Below are positions 22,469 to 34,273 of a stretch of 64,000 nucleotides of DNA, piece by piece. A model generated the notes under the pieces. That model was not told the DNA's origin. It saw only the letters and a program-made list of their open reading frames with translations, and ran no database searches. Position 1 is the stretch's first letter; each line of letters opens with the position of its first letter. The position numbers were made by a program, and so were the translations under genes. The stretch is taken from assembly GCA_007115705.1 (NCBI GenBank), contig QXEO01000340.1:1194990-1258989 (forward strand), written 5' to 3'. This DNA is from Dactylis glomerata (Eukaryota > Streptophyta > Magnoliopsida > Poales > Poaceae).

Positions 22469-22499
22469 GCCCTCGCATTTACAAGGGCCACCTTTCTAG
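22469..22499 (+). other. Helitron 3' hairpin and CTAG terminus
   Basis: Five-base-pair stem GCCCT...AGGGC with a 10-nt loop, 7 nt, then CTAG. This is the termination structure used in rolling-circle transposition. Confidence 0.8.
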
Positions 22500-22996
22500 T
22501 TTTAATAAAAAAGAAAAGCACCAACTTATATTGACGTAACTATCCTGGTTGCAGGCCCAACAAGTGACACGTGGAGCTTGCCACCACCAAGGCCTGCCGC
22601 CATAGGCGACAGTGGTACGTTAGCTAGAACGCTTGGCTGGGGACGGAAACACAATTTGGTGAGCCCTGTCGCCATGAGCCATATGGGCAGTGCCGCCATC
22701 AATTGTGCTGGCAAGGCCCACTTACTATGTTTTCGTTCTAGACTACTCTTTCTCACTAATATGCCGCCGCCGGTTGAGGCGGCAAGCTTCACGTGTCGTT
22801 TATCGTGCTTGGCCACGGTAACTATGTCAATTACTTTGAGAGGTGGTCCCTTTTATGAAAACGCTTGCGTGTAAGTGATTTTGACCGGCCAAAAATTGCT
22901 GAATGGTGTGTTTCAACGAAATTTAAACATTTTCAGAGTCATCGACATGAAAGAATTCAGTAGACAGAAAAGATAAAAGATAAAACAATTACAAAA
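22500..22996. other. Spacer downstream of the MAKR-like gene
   Basis: Flank of the Helitron and the 3' side of the minus-strand gene. Small opposing ORFs near 22526-22874 are composition-driven and unrecognised. Confidence 0.4.
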
Positions 22997-23947
22997 TCAT
23001 TTATGTATGGAATTCTTCGGCTTGGCAATGGAGAGCTCCTCGAGCCACTCCAGAATCCTGCTCCTCCGTGCCGTGCTCCGTCCGCTCTTCGCGTCCCCTT
23101 TCTTCGTCTCTTCCGCCTTCTTTTTTCTCCACGCCACCGCCGAGGCTGCCTCCCGAGAGCTCACCGGCTGGACTGCGTCAGCCGAGCACGAGCACACCAG
23201 GCCAGCTCCCAGTAACCCCAGCCCGAGCTTCTTATCAACGGTCGTCACCGGCTCCTTACCGGTCGGCCTCGGCTGCTCGAACCTGGCACTCCGGCTCCCG
23301 CCTCTCCGGGACTCGATCTCGCGCGGAGCGTACACTTCTGGGGCGCCCACCACGCCCAGTCGTATGACGCCCCATGCCGCCGGTGGCGCCGACCCGGTGC
23401 TGCGGCGCGCAGCGGAAGTACCTGCCAAGCCCCCTGCCCGGCGGGGCGGTCGAGGTGACGGGCTCGGGTGAGCATAGAACAAACTGTTTGTGACTGATCG
23501 CCGCCGCGGCGCGACGGCGTCAGAGGAGGCGCTCTTGGACGAGTGGCTTCGGGCTATGGATTCCGAGGACGCGCTCTTCAGCGAGGCGCTTCTGCTCACG
23601 CTGCTGCTGCTGCTGGAGCTGGCGCTGCGGCTGTCAGAGCGCGAGCTAAAGTCGCTGGTGGACGCCACCGTGGTGGCGCCGTCCAGCGAGTCCGAGCGAA
23701 ACAGCAGGAGGTCGGCCGCGTCGGCGGCGGTTGCCGAGGAGAAGCGCAGCGGGAGTAGCTTGCCGCCGGAGAAGACCTCGCCGGCGACGCACATGTCAGC
23801 GGTGTCCGCGCCATCCGTGAGGAACTCCCTGGACGATGGTATACAGAACTCAAAGTCCTCGGGCGCCTCCGACCCCGAAGCCGAGTTGTTGGCATTCGCG
23901 TCCACATCGCCCCGCAGGCATTCGGGCGCGATTTCTTTCCCTGCCAT
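22997..23947 (-). CDS. Serine-rich MAKR/DUF1645-like protein
   Basis: A single-exon ORF of 316 residues. I chose the ATG at 23947 (MAGKEIAPECLRGD), although the frame stays open upstream, because a TATA box lies about 140 bp before it. Residues 30-37 (EDFEFCIP) and 53-69 (CVAGEVFSGGKLLPLRF) form the pair of conserved blocks seen in plant membrane-associated kinase regulator and DUF1645-type proteins (D-F-E-F, then a DE-L-F/G-K-LLPL block). A serine-rich low-complexity stretch occupies about residues 90-150. Further blocks are SWGV(I/L)RLGVVGAPEVY-like around 200 and a basic C-terminus RRSRILEWLEELSIAKPK. No signal peptide or membrane segment is seen. Known MAKR proteins act at the plasma membrane in receptor-kinase signalling; a role here is inference. 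The frame is intact, with high GC typical of grass single-exon genes. Confidence 0.8.
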   Translation of the reverse strand: MAGKEIAPECLRGDVDANANNSASGSEAPEDFEFCIPSSREFLTDGADTADMCVAGEVFSGGKLLPLRFSSATAADAADLLLFRSDSLDGATTVASTSDFSSRSDSRSASSSSSSSVSRSASLKSASSESIARSHSSKSASSDAVAPRRRSVTNSLFYAHPSPSPRPPRRAGGLAGTSAARRSTGSAPPAAWGVIRLGVVGAPEVYAPREIESRRGGSRSARFEQPRPTGKEPVTTVDKKLGLGLLGAGLVCSCSADAVQPVSSREAASAVAWRKKKAEETKKGDAKSGRSTARRSRILEWLEELSIAKPKNSIHK

Positions 23948-24083
23948 GGATGGCTTCTTGTCTTTTTGGTTTGAAACCGGAAGGAAGAAAGAGATGGCAA
24001 GGTTTTGCTTTTGCAATTGGTCTTCTTGGGCTTGGAGAGAACCCATGAAGCAAGATGGGGTAATCATCGATGTGCTTCTTGTG

Positions 24084-24091
24084 TATTTATA
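24084..24091 (-). promoter_or_regulatory. TATA box of the MAKR/DUF1645-like gene
   Basis: The minus strand reads GTATAAATAC, about 140 bp upstream of the chosen ATG at 23947, which implies a 5' UTR of about 100 nt. Confidence 0.65.
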
Positions 24092-24185
24092 CGTCGACAT
24101 CTTGGTGGTCAGTCCGTTGGACAAGAGATTATTAGACAAAGGAGGAGAGAGAACACTAGACATAATGTGTGCTCGGTACTGGATT

Positions 24186-24275
24186 TAGGCTGTGTGTATC
24201 TTTATGCAGAGGTGGGGTGTAAGCTTAATACTAACTACAGTATTAAGTAATAAAGCTCTCTTTATCGAAAAAATG
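24186..24275 (+). mobile_element. LINE 3' tail in the gene's upstream region
   Basis: TTTATGCAGAGGTGGGGTGT, then AAGTAATAAAGCTC and an A-rich end is the same LINE terminal motif as at 16186-16305. It lies about 100-190 bp upstream of the TATA box, so it may limit the proximal promoter. Confidence 0.55.
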
Positions 24276-24713
24276 AGTTAGTTAAAAAAATTACTCCCTT
24301 TGTCAAGGAATAAGTAAGTACTCCGTATTTTTTTTGAAAAATAGGAAGTACCCTGCATCGCGTGAGCACGCAACTATTTTATTGCAAAGTTTGAGTATCA
24401 TAAGTTTAAAATATCAAGAATCACATAAGGTTGGTATAAAAATTAGCCATTAAAACAGAGAAAAACAACAAAGCTAAGCATCGGTTAATCTCCCAAAAAG
24501 CCGCTACCCAGCCAGATTGAAGAAATCCCGATCGACCATCAACAGACGGTTGCATCCAATAACCATAGGTTCGTGCTGGTCCCTAGGTAAGCATTGCTAA
24601 AAATAATATTATTCTGATATCTCCAAATTGACCAACACAAAGTTGTTACTCCAGTTCAAATTCTTGCTTTCATTTGTTTGTCGATCCCATTTAACCAATA
24701 TCTAAACATATTA

Positions 24714-24928
24714 CTCCCTCCTTCTCAGTTTATTAGTCCTACGTATACTTATAAGTTGATAATTTGACCAAGTTAACATGACATATATATTACAAAAAAT
24801 ATACCATAAAAAACTTTAGCTTTTATACTTTTTAACGGTATAATTTTTAGGTTATACAGTTTATATTATATAGACCAAATTTACGACCCGGGTAGACGTG
24901 CATGGCTAATAAACTGAGAAGGAGGGAG
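24714..24928. mobile_element. Stowaway-type MITE (215 bp)
   Basis: CTCCCTCCTTCTCAGTTTAT... and ...ATAAACTGAGAAGGAGGGAG are near-perfect inverted ends, with TA at 24712-24713 and 24929-24930. Confidence 0.88.
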
Positions 24929-26564
24929 TATTAATGCTAGTCGGCAGTGGAATATTATATGTGCTATGCTAAAGACAATGCGTCAAATAATTTTAGCAAA
25001 AGGACATGAAAGAAAAAAGATATTCTACTAATTTCTCCGACCAAACAAACACCATTTATTGCACCCTTTCCATTATCTCTTAATCAAGTTATCTTTTATT
25101 TCTATTAAGGAACCATGTAAATATTTTAATCTTCAGCAGAATTTTTAATTTCCATAAGTATTTAGTGGAAAAGTGATTACGAGTACATTTAACTTTTTTG
25201 AAGTCAAACTTTCTTAAATTTCACCAATTTTAAAAAATGTAGCATTATTTATGACACTATATTAGTATCACTTGATACATCTTGAAATATAGTTTCTAAT
25301 ATACAAACTTGATGTCAAGTATGTTGCTATTTTCTATAAATTTGATCAAATATAATAAATTTTACTTAATGCAAAAGCTAAACATACACTTATTCATGGA
25401 TGGAGGAAGTATTGCTCAATAGTATTCCATCGCTGTTAGATATCTAGCGGTACCATTGAATCTAACTAACCTATATAATTGCTCATTAACTAAATTTTGG
25501 CTAAAACTATATTAGGTGCTGGATATTTTATAATGAAGGGAGTATCAAATACAATTAATTCAATTGTTCTTGTCCTTTTTAATTTAAAGCTAAATTGTAT
25601 ATACCCCATTCCACTTATGCCCTGGAGTGGTGATTGAAAATATTTTTTGAGCTATATAATTGCATCATGTGGTTATATAAGAGATAAAACTAATTAAATA
25701 TATGTGTTTTCACTCTGTCTAAAATGGAATGTTTGTGAAACATAGTGAGTGTGTGTTAATTATGGCAAACGTTGTGGCAACAAGAACCTAGAGCCTGCAG
25801 TAGAAAATTGAATTTACCAACTACAATGATTGTTTTTTGAATCTACGGAATATCATGTTACATTGCTAAAACAAGAAAGCTACACCAAAACAACCAAATT
25901 TTCAAAATAAAAACTCATGGAAGTTGTTGAGAAATATAGTGCAACCTAAAGATTATATTGCTTATCTTGCAAATTTCATCTAATTATCACAGAGGGATAC
26001 ATGACGCGAGCCGATGTATTGACAAATCACCATACTTGTCGGGTATTTTAGGAGAGCTCACCCTATAAACTAAACCAAAGATCACGAGTGGGTGATTGTG
26101 GCGTGTACCTAGTTGGAGGCGGTCGTCCGAGGATATCTTTAGATGTCATGGATTGTGGTTCAGCCTTACTAGCGACATTTAAGTCAGCCCCCCTCCCCGC
26201 CCTAACTGACTTCCCAGATTTTGGAATACCTGTGCAATCATTTTTGAGCTATGTGAACCTTGGATGTAGAGGTTTGGAGAGTTAAACTATTTTCTGAATG
26301 CATTAGCTTGGAACTTCTGCAAAGAAGTAACAAATGCCGACCACATTCAAACTGATCACCCATATAGTTTTTGCTTTGCCATTTTCTTCCCCCTATGTTT
26401 TATCCAGAAGAAGGAGCATATAAGAACTTGTTCATTAACTTGTGCAGATATGAAATTCCAATGAGCAAAGCCAAGTACTTTATTAATTAAAAATGCTAAC
26501 TGTTAGATTAGGTTATTTATCTGTAGTTAATTAATCTTGAGAAAAATAAAGGGATGAAACGATA
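24929..26564. other. AT-rich spacer with a MITE remnant
   Basis: No gene. At about 25155-25412 a decayed Mariner MITE half ends in GGATGGAGGAAGTA. The rest is AT-rich sequence with short ORFs only. Confidence 0.45.
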
Positions 26565-26812
26565 CTTCTTCCTTCTATATATGCAAAGCAAATTATTCTC
26601 ATCTCAAATCATAAATGTTATTTGAAAGCTTGTAGGAAAAAATTCAACAACTTCAATACGTGATAAATATATTGTAGAAATATATTCGATTGTAGATTCA
26701 TGAATTTAAATTTGGTAATGTAGATGTCAATACTTTTTATTAAATTTATTCAACATTAAAAATGTTTGATGAAGACAAGGGTAAATGACCTTGTATATAT
26801 AGATGGAGGGAG
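26565..26812. mobile_element. Degenerate Stowaway-like MITE
   Basis: CTTCTTCCTTCTATATATGC at the left is matched inverted by GTATATATAGATGGAGGGAG at the right. TA precedes the left end and the right TSD has decayed to TT. Confidence 0.65.
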
Positions 26813-29800
26813 TTTAAACCAAGAATTCCAGAAGTGCTCTTGTTACTTCTCCTCTATTAATATATCCCAACCAATCTCCGGTTCAGCTTCAAAAAGAAAA
26901 GTGGCATGATTACGGTGATAGAGAATGTGAGAAATTCGGTGTGCGTATCTCGAGATCTCTCCAACAGGGGTGAATTATAAGAGCAATTTGGTCAGTGTGT
27001 TGCGGCCATTTGTAACAATCATGATTAGCTCGCTTCATAAGGCACAATCTCTCGGGTCAATTCACGTCAGATACTATCTGAGGAATCTACACAGTGCGCG
27101 ACGTGGTCTTGGCAGCACATTTGTCGATGTTTTGTAGTTTCCCAGTTGCATGAGAAGACAAACTAATCCGAATCTGAGGCACCGCAACAAAGACTTGAGT
27201 ATACTGTAGTATACTCTCTAAAGTAGCTGAAACATGTGGATGCTTCATGCTTATTCCGAGATGAATCCAAGAGTTATCTTATTTTTAGGGCTAAAGCTGC
27301 AGTCGCCAATCCACGAAGTGTTAATGCAATCATTGATCAAGTCAAAAATCTACAGTTGAGTAACACAGTTGTTCAAGTATATTCTTCGTTTTATATATGT
27401 CTCATCCGTCTTAGCCTAACTACAAGGCTGGTTGACCTTTGGGAACAAAAAACCCAAAGAATTCCTTCGTCAGTGATAATGGCCGCCAGTGACTGAAGAG
27501 GTTGAAATGATGGCGGCCAGTGGTGGGGGGCAAAGCTAGACAGGACGACAGAAGGCGCCATGCGGCATGCGCCATCGAAATGTTTGCCGACCGAGCACAC
27601 CTAGCTAGCATAGCCGGCCGGCCTCCCAACTTTTGGATCGTGCGCGGCGCGGCCGTGCCAAGTTGGACGAGAGAGACGGCGGCACCTTTCTCCTCCAGCA
27701 CCGGTGACGGGGGACAGGCAGTGGGCGTGGCTCTCTTTTCCGATGAAAAGCGCGACAACGATGTGGTGTCCCTCGAACTGCTTCTGTGTATGATGGATAC
27801 CAACCTTTTGTTATGCATTTGCAGTTTGCATTCGCAGCAAGAGGCTGGCTGGTTCCTGATGGGCTCCAAAGGTCAGCATGGCTGTGCTGCCATTCTCCGA
27901 TGGATCATGGATGGCCATCGATGCATTTCCTAGTGCTGTTCCGGTCCCCATCAGTCATCACATGAGTGATATCTGGATGGAAGAACAATAATGATTTGCT
28001 GCATTTCCTTCTTTGGAGTACAAGAGGTAAATCAGGTAGATCCACATAGATGGTTTGAACGGGAAACGCGGGGAAGCTTGCAACATTTCTCAGCCTCCTA
28101 GTTTTTTTTTTTAACTCGGAGTACAGACATAATGTTAAATTTATTGATTTATTTGCTTAATTTTTATTTTTTTACTCTTCATGAATTTTTGGGACTTTGA
28201 TTGGCTTTTTTTCCATGTATTTTCCTTTTAATTATTTTTTTCATTATGTGCATAAGCAACTGGAGAGGATGTGTTGTTACACGGAGCAAAGATGATGGTT
28301 TTAACTTCATGTTATCTTAACCTTCTTTTGACCTTTTTTTCGTTCTTTTTTACAGTTATTAGTTCTTTATTTTTATTCTAGTAAAGCTGATGTCAATTTC
28401 ATGATAAAAAAGAGTTTTCTGAAGATTTTGTTTTGTTATTCATACAACTGTTCCTTTTTAAATCGGTGAATTTGTTTTTTCAGTTGCACGCCGTATGTAA
28501 TTGAGCTTCGTTTTGCATACTGTGTAAATTAGTTTCAGTTGCACACCTTGTATATCCAAGTCTCAGTTGCACACATAACGTAATCGTGTTAAGTTGAACA
28601 CAAAGTGTAAGTGGGCTCAGTTGCACATAAATACATATATAAAGGAGATGGACTTTTTCGATGCTAACAGCGATACAAATCAGCAATGTCTCACACGATG
28701 TTGTACTGTTGATGTGCAACTAAAGCCAATCAAATCGCGGCACGTCGACTCTTTACTGTAGATCTGCGCAATGCTAAGTTATGCCGATTTTTTGCTGGCC
28801 GCTCCGCGATGTTTCGCGAGGCCACGACGTTTCTAGGCCTCTCTCGGTCATGTGTGGCGGTCAAAGCGGTGCAAACGCCCCACGACTACCTTCTTCCCCA
28901 AACGCCAACCTCTCGAAGAATCGAGGCTAGCACTCTCTCCTCTTCATTGCTTTCATCTGTAGCCCGGAGCGCTGGTCGCTGTGCTTCTTGTGGCCTGGCC
29001 TAGGTACGGCATAGTTGGTACATCCTGTTTTTGCCACGCTCCTCCAGTCAAAGCGGCAGCAGCACTAATCTCACCACCGAACGATACAATCATCCGATTT
29101 GCCCCACCTCCACCTCCCTCTTCTTCTCTCATCCGCGTTAGAATTTCCAAGACGGCCGCTGGATTCGCTTGGGTGATGCGCCGGTGACAGTCTGACAGAT
29201 ACCCCGCACTGGGCCTCCACCCCTCGATGCGCAAGGTGGTGCGGATCACCGCGGGAACTCCGGCCCAGGCCAGCGTCCGGCAGTCGAGCACTCAGGGTCG
29301 CTCGCGACGGCGCATGTAGATTTGGCTGCCGCCCGACCTCTGGAGGAAGCTAGGGTGGCGGCGACGCTGTCAGCAAGGAGCAATGGACGCGGAACGGCCG
29401 GCACGGAGCGGTAAAGATGGAGACAGACGGATCGACCACAAGTCCGGCGACGGTCGGGTGGTTACTCGCGTCGGTGCGAAGGTACGTCTCCTGACCGCTC
29501 TGTCATCTATCTTTCCTCTCCGTCTCCTGCGGTCCTGCCTCACCTCTTTTCTCTGTTGTCTCCAGCCAGATTGGAGGCGCAGGGCGACGAGCAACAACTG
29601 ACTGCTGACCGTGGCCAAGAGGGATTACTTGGAGGAGCATAACCGAGCCATCACCGGGAGGAGGCCGTCAATCGCCATTGACCAGCCCCACCGCTTAATC
29701 GGGCCTTGACTCCCATGCCGCCCACTGCTCCCTGGACTGGAGTTCCCTATCCAATCTTCTCAACTCGCCGGCCGCTTTGGTCTCATCTCGTTGGCGTCTA

Positions 29801-29947
29801 TGCAGGGCAGACTCGACGATGCAGCTCAGGTCTTTCAACCTTCTCAAGGGCCTCGACCTACGCAGCAATGCCGCGCGCTGCTGGGCTCCAGCCTTGCCGA
29901 TATCTCGCTACCCACGACAAGCCGTTCACCGAGCTAGCGTTCCCGGG
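26813..29947. other. Intergenic region, no gene supported
   Basis: GC-rich islands (27500-27930, 28800-29940) give ORFs on both strands with no recognisable domain. A T-rich stretch covers 28080-28460. Several partly degenerate copies of a CAGTTGCACAC-containing unit of about 27-30 bp lie at 28478-28645. No RNA gene seen. Confidence 0.4.
28478..28645 (+). repeat. Degenerate short tandem repeat (CAGTTGCAC units)
   Basis: Successive CAGTTGCAC(A/G)C... or AAGTTGAACAC... units are spaced about 27-50 bp apart. A related AGTTGCAGACG-type sequence appears at 40970. Origin unknown. Confidence 0.45.
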
Positions 29948-30122
29948 TGTTAGAGAAGGAGTCGGCCGAGTCAGCCGGCTGGGCATCAACTTGGAGTACA
30001 CTCCAAGGAACCTAGCAAATACGTTTTCTGTATATGTATTGTGTATTGTAACCATCTATAAATACATGAGGAGGGCCGAGGCTTTGCGATCATCGCAGCC
30101 CGGATTCAATCTGATTTTTTCA
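29948..30122 (+). repeat. Copia 5' LTR
   Basis: 175 bp, TG...CA, with a TATA-like CTATAAATAC at about 30055 and the PBS abutting its end. Confidence 0.75.
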
Positions 30123-30545
30123 TGGTATCAGAGCACCAGCCGATCCTCTCCTAAAACCCTAGCCCTCCTACCAACTTGCACCGCCTCCACCCACCACCAT
30201 GACTCCCGACGAGCTCCTCAAGCTCGAACAAGAGCTCAAGGAACGCGAGTCTCTCCTCCAGACTCGCAAAGAAGAACTCGACCGCCGCGCTGCCGATCTA
30301 GGCAAGGCCGTTGACACCTCCTACACCCCAAACCCTAGCCCCAATCCCACCTCCTATGTCGCCTCCATCAAAAGCCATGTCCCCGTCACTCTTGATCTGC
30401 AGGAATCCAACTACGCAAAGTGGCGGGAGCTCTTCCTCATCGCGCTCGGGCGCTACGGCCTCACCAGCCACATCATCGGCACCGCCGACGCCACGCCGTC
30501 GGACACGTCGCCCACCTCTGACTGGGCACGGGACGATTACACCGT

Positions 30546-30879
30546 TGACAAGGGTATAGTTAATAGAGCCCGTTAGTTGAGTACCCCTGAGGCCCGATAA
30601 GCTAGGCCCAATTGTAATGATAGTCGAATACGAGTTCTTACCGTATGTCGATATTGTAATCTGTGTCGTACCCTACCCGATCCTCGAGACCTGGCCACCT
30701 ATATATAGGGGTCAGGAGGGGACGGTGTAGGCCAGATTGAAAGCGAGCCAGGTTGAACACCCAAGTTTACTTTCGACACACACCTATTTCGACTAACTTC
30801 ACCTTCGAGTTCATCCGACGCCCTATCTCCCCGATCCTAAGTTCTTCATCTAGGACATTTGCCGAGTTAACCCTCGTCA
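30546..30879 (+). repeat. 5' LTR of the gypsy element
   Basis: 334 bp, TGACAAGGGT...ACCCTCGTCA, with a TATA motif CTATATATAG at about 30701-30710. Same length and sequence as the 3' LTR. Confidence 0.92.
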
Positions 30880-30881
30880 AT

Positions 30882-30898
30882 TGGCGCCGACCGTGGGG
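30882..30898 (+). other. Primer binding site of the gypsy element
   Basis: TGGCGCCGACCGTGGGG lies just after the 5' LTR, in the expected PBS position. Confidence 0.7.
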
Positions 30899-30916
30899 AT
30901 CTTGGGCGTTGGAATC

Positions 30917-33900
30917 ATGGATTCGACGGCTTTTTCGCTTTTAGCCAACAACAGTTCAGAAGTCGACGGAAATCAAGAGACGGAACTAACCATTGGAAGT
31001 TTCAGCATCCTCATCGGGCCATCGGGTTCGTCTCGCCTTTTGGATCCGACGAAACAAGATCAAGATCCGTCGGCAAAAGAGCCCGAAACAACAGTAATGA
31101 TGGAATATTCTGAAGGCTTTTCCAGCGAAGTAAACTTGCCGGTCAGCCCAGAGGAAGTGCAAAAAGAAAAGATCGCAGAAGACAACGAAGAAAAGGAAAA
31201 TTTTGACGAAGAAGTCCAACTTGAAGATCTTACGATCTGCCTCGACGATACCGCAGACAAGTCAACAGATACATGGAAGACAGGATTAGAGCTTTCTGAG
31301 GATAGTAACTCGATCTTCTCAAGCTTTAAGGGTAACATCGGCAAACAATGCCAGGTGCTCGCCATTATAGGAGATAATTCAGAAGAATTCGACGAAAACG
31401 ACAATCCAGTATTAAACCCAGCAAATATCGACAGAGGAGCAAATCACCTAGCAGAAGGGCAAACACCAGAATCCCTCGCAGGCAGGGAAAAAATTCGACT
31501 ATCAGTCGACGAATGGCGGGTAATAAGAGAAGCCGTAGAACACGGCACGCCAATACCGTCAAATTCTAGCAATGACATGCTTTTGGGGTATCACTACGCC
31601 CTAAGGCAGCAGGCCAAGCAATTAGCAAAGGAGAAAACAGAGATACAAAGAAGAAAAAATTCAGCCATTGCAGCTAGCGAGGCTGCTCGAAAAGCACGCA
31701 GCGACGCATCATACAGCAACGCAAGGAAAAATCGTCGACACGGTTCAAGGTACGATAACCTCGAGTATTCTGACAGGCAAAGTATTTCCAAAAACCTCGA
31801 CTCGTCCTTCCTATCGGTCGACGAGCAGGGAAACATCCTACCAAAAACTCCTGAAGCAGCACTAGTGGCAGCACAAGCATATCTACTTACAACTCGACCA
31901 AGTCCAGGAGATCCTAGAGAACATATGCATAGAGCAGCACTGAACGGACTCAACATGGTGGGCCACAAGCTATCAGCAAAAGGAGAAGAAGTATATCACC
32001 ACAAGGAAGCGCACAAAGCAAGGTCACCTCGCCGTCACAATAGTCCTCGGCGCAGAAGCAGCAAACACCGATCTCGATCGCCATCACCAAAGCAGCACGG
32101 TGGAACCCGAAGATCACGATCCCCAAATGAAAAGCGCGACTATGAAGACGACGAAAAAGAGATGGGGGCATCATGCTTTACCCGCAGGGTTCGCACCACT
32201 CCAGTTCCCAAGGGATTCAAGCTACCTCATGATCAGCAAAAATACGATGGATCACAGGAACCGCAATCATGGCTTGCCGATTACTTGCAAGCAGTTCAAA
32301 TATTAGGAGGAACCAAGGAAACTGCAATGCAAAGTTTGCAACTACACCTCACCAGGGCAGCAAGGTCATGGTTGAGCAAACTAGAGAAAGAATCTGCTGG
32401 AAGCTGGGAAGACCTCACAAAGCAATTTACAAGCAACTTCAGGTCGACATACAAACGACCAGCATCAATAGAAGAAGTTAAAGCGTGCGTGCAGCAACGC
32501 GACGAAACACTACGGGCATACATCCAAAGATGGAGCCTCATCAAAAACTCAGCAGTCGAAGTTTCAGACGAAAGAGCAATAGACGCGTTCATCATCGGAT
32601 TAAGGCGAAGAGACCTAGTCGAAGAGATGGGCAGAATCAAGCCGAAAACAGTGTCAGACCTCATGGACACAACAAACAGGTTCGCAGACGGAGAAGATGC
32701 GTGCAACAACAAGCGGACGCGATCTCCAGAGGACGACAGAAGAAACAGATATGGAAGTCAAAGGAGACGATCCCGAAACTACGACACCTACGGCTCGCAT
32801 AGCCAAGTCGCCGCAGGATATAAAGACAATAGCTATCAAGGAAATGATCGCAGAAGTTCAGGGTATAGAAGCTACGGAAAGGAGGACTACAAGAAGTTCC
32901 CTATAAGGGAATCCAGAGAGTACAACCCATCACCAGAAGATATGCTCAACGGGCCTTGTCATATACACTCAGCGTTCGTCGACGGGAAACGAGTATCAAG
33001 GCACGCAATGAAAGACTGCACAACATTCTTAAAACTGCAAGAAGCAGCAATAAATAAGCAAACCGAAGCAAGGCGACAAGGATTCGAAGGAAGTAACAAT
33101 CCTCCGACAAAGCAGCAAAGAAACAATGGAGCGCCTCAAGGACAAGACCAGCAAAACCAGGGACAGGACGACGACGAAGGGTATGTACCATCAAAGGGAC
33201 ACATCATATCAATGATACAACCTGTACCCAAGTCGAACAAAGAAGAGAAGAGCATAACTCGACAAGTCAACTTAGCAGTCATATCACCTCCAGCTGCAAC
33301 GGAGTATCTGCACTGGTCAGAGCAACCAATAGAGTTCAACAGAGAAGATCACCCTATAACAGTACCTCGGCCGGGAAACGCGCCTTTGGTACTTAAAGCT
33401 CAAATCGGCGCGTATGATGTCGATAGAATATTCATGGATGCAGGGAGTGGAATTAACTTGATATACGCAAAAACACTCCGAGCAATGCATATATCACTAG
33501 AGTTCCTGAAGCCAACAGATTGCTCCTTCCATGGAATCGTACCAGGAAGTGCCAATTACCCGTTGGGTCGAATAGCACTCAATGTTTGCTTCGGCAACCG
33601 GCAAAATTATAGAAGAGAAAAGCTAGACTTCGAAGTCATGGACTGGCCATCGCAATATCACGCGATCCTCGGACGACCCGCGTTTTCGCGATTCATGGCA
33701 GTGCCTCACTACACATATTTGGTACTTAAAATGCCAGGACCAAGAGGAATAATTACAGTAAAAGGAAGTTTTGAAGTTTCAGATCTCTGCGACAGGGAAT
33801 TCCACAAGATGGCGCAAAATTTTGGCGTAATAGCCAACCATGCAGAAAAGGCAAAAAGTGCGACTACAGAAGGCGTCAAGCTACTCGAAGAATGCGTCGC

Positions 33901-33985
33901 GAAGCCCGAAACGAAGAAACCACGAGTAGGAGCATCAGGAGAAGACATAGGCGCAGAGGAAAAAGGGAAAGTCACGACGACATAA
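30917..33985 (+). CDS. gag-protease polyprotein of the gypsy element
   Basis: 1,022 residues from the first ATG (30917, MDSTAFSLLANNS). An acidic N-terminal region is followed by a basic R/S-rich stretch around residue 370-420. The retrotransposon gag domain lies at about 440-590 (PHDQQKYDGSQEPQSWLADY, then SWEDLTKQFTSNF and CVQQRDETLRAYIQRW). A charged linker leads to a pepsin-like protease around residues 830-930 with the active-site motif FMDAGSGINLIY (D-A-G) and AILGRPAF. The frame stops before any RT. The ORF is intact and long, in keeping with the identical LTRs. Capsid plus protease without polymerase suggests mobilisation by a related autonomous element. Confidence 0.88.
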   Translation: MDSTAFSLLANNSSEVDGNQETELTIGSFSILIGPSGSSRLLDPTKQDQDPSAKEPETTVMMEYSEGFSSEVNLPVSPEEVQKEKIAEDNEEKENFDEEVQLEDLTICLDDTADKSTDTWKTGLELSEDSNSIFSSFKGNIGKQCQVLAIIGDNSEEFDENDNPVLNPANIDRGANHLAEGQTPESLAGREKIRLSVDEWRVIREAVEHGTPIPSNSSNDMLLGYHYALRQQAKQLAKEKTEIQRRKNSAIAASEAARKARSDASYSNARKNRRHGSRYDNLEYSDRQSISKNLDSSFLSVDEQGNILPKTPEAALVAAQAYLLTTRPSPGDPREHMHRAALNGLNMVGHKLSAKGEEVYHHKEAHKARSPRRHNSPRRRSSKHRSRSPSPKQHGGTRRSRSPNEKRDYEDDEKEMGASCFTRRVRTTPVPKGFKLPHDQQKYDGSQEPQSWLADYLQAVQILGGTKETAMQSLQLHLTRAARSWLSKLEKESAGSWEDLTKQFTSNFRSTYKRPASIEEVKACVQQRDETLRAYIQRWSLIKNSAVEVSDERAIDAFIIGLRRRDLVEEMGRIKPKTVSDLMDTTNRFADGEDACNNKRTRSPEDDRRNRYGSQRRRSRNYDTYGSHSQVAAGYKDNSYQGNDRRSSGYRSYGKEDYKKFPIRESREYNPSPEDMLNGPCHIHSAFVDGKRVSRHAMKDCTTFLKLQEAAINKQTEARRQGFEGSNNPPTKQQRNNGAPQGQDQQNQGQDDDEGYVPSKGHIISMIQPVPKSNKEEKSITRQVNLAVISPPAATEYLHWSEQPIEFNREDHPITVPRPGNAPLVLKAQIGAYDVDRIFMDAGSGINLIYAKTLRAMHISLEFLKPTDCSFHGIVPGSANYPLGRIALNVCFGNRQNYRREKLDFEVMDWPSQYHAILGRPAFSRFMAVPHYTYLVLKMPGPRGIITVKGSFEVSDLCDREFHKMAQNFGVIANHAEKAKSATTEGVKLLEECVAKPETKKPRVGASGEDIGAEEKGKVTTT

Positions 33986-34273
33986 GCATCCTAAGACAAT
34001 AGAGTAGAACAATAAAGGCTGTAAAAAGCCACGAGTTATACCAGGGGCAATGCCCTCTAGATCCAGAACATAGGTCATAGGCCGGATCTCTTGGGTCACC
34101 CCATGTATCTTACATTACAAGTATAAATAAAGACAAAGCGTTCCTCATATTCGAGTTTACGAGTCTTTCAAAGAGAAGATGCGGCAAACGCACGAACCAT
34201 ACAAATACGCCTTGAGAATAAATTTCAGACATATAGTCGCGAAATAAATAAACTCTCGCGTTCCACATACATC

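Larger units (their letters stand above)
20046..22499 (+). mobile_element. Non-autonomous Helitron, copy A
   Basis: The 5' end TCTACTATATACTAAAAGCA follows an A, and the 3' end CTAG (22496-22499) precedes a T, as expected for Helitron insertion between A and T without TSD. A hairpin with stem GCCCT/AGGGC (22469-22488) lies 7 nt before CTAG. The length is 2,454 bp. No Rep/helicase is encoded and the ORFs are short and unrecognised, so it is non-autonomous. A second copy of exactly the same length at 55304-57757 differs at only four sites that I could find. A nested MITE (21404-21505) is shared by both. Confidence 0.9.

Noticed and set aside
28478..28645. CRISPR-like spaced repeats
   Set aside because: Unit spacing and sequence are irregular, and this is plant nuclear DNA; it is a degenerate short tandem repeat.
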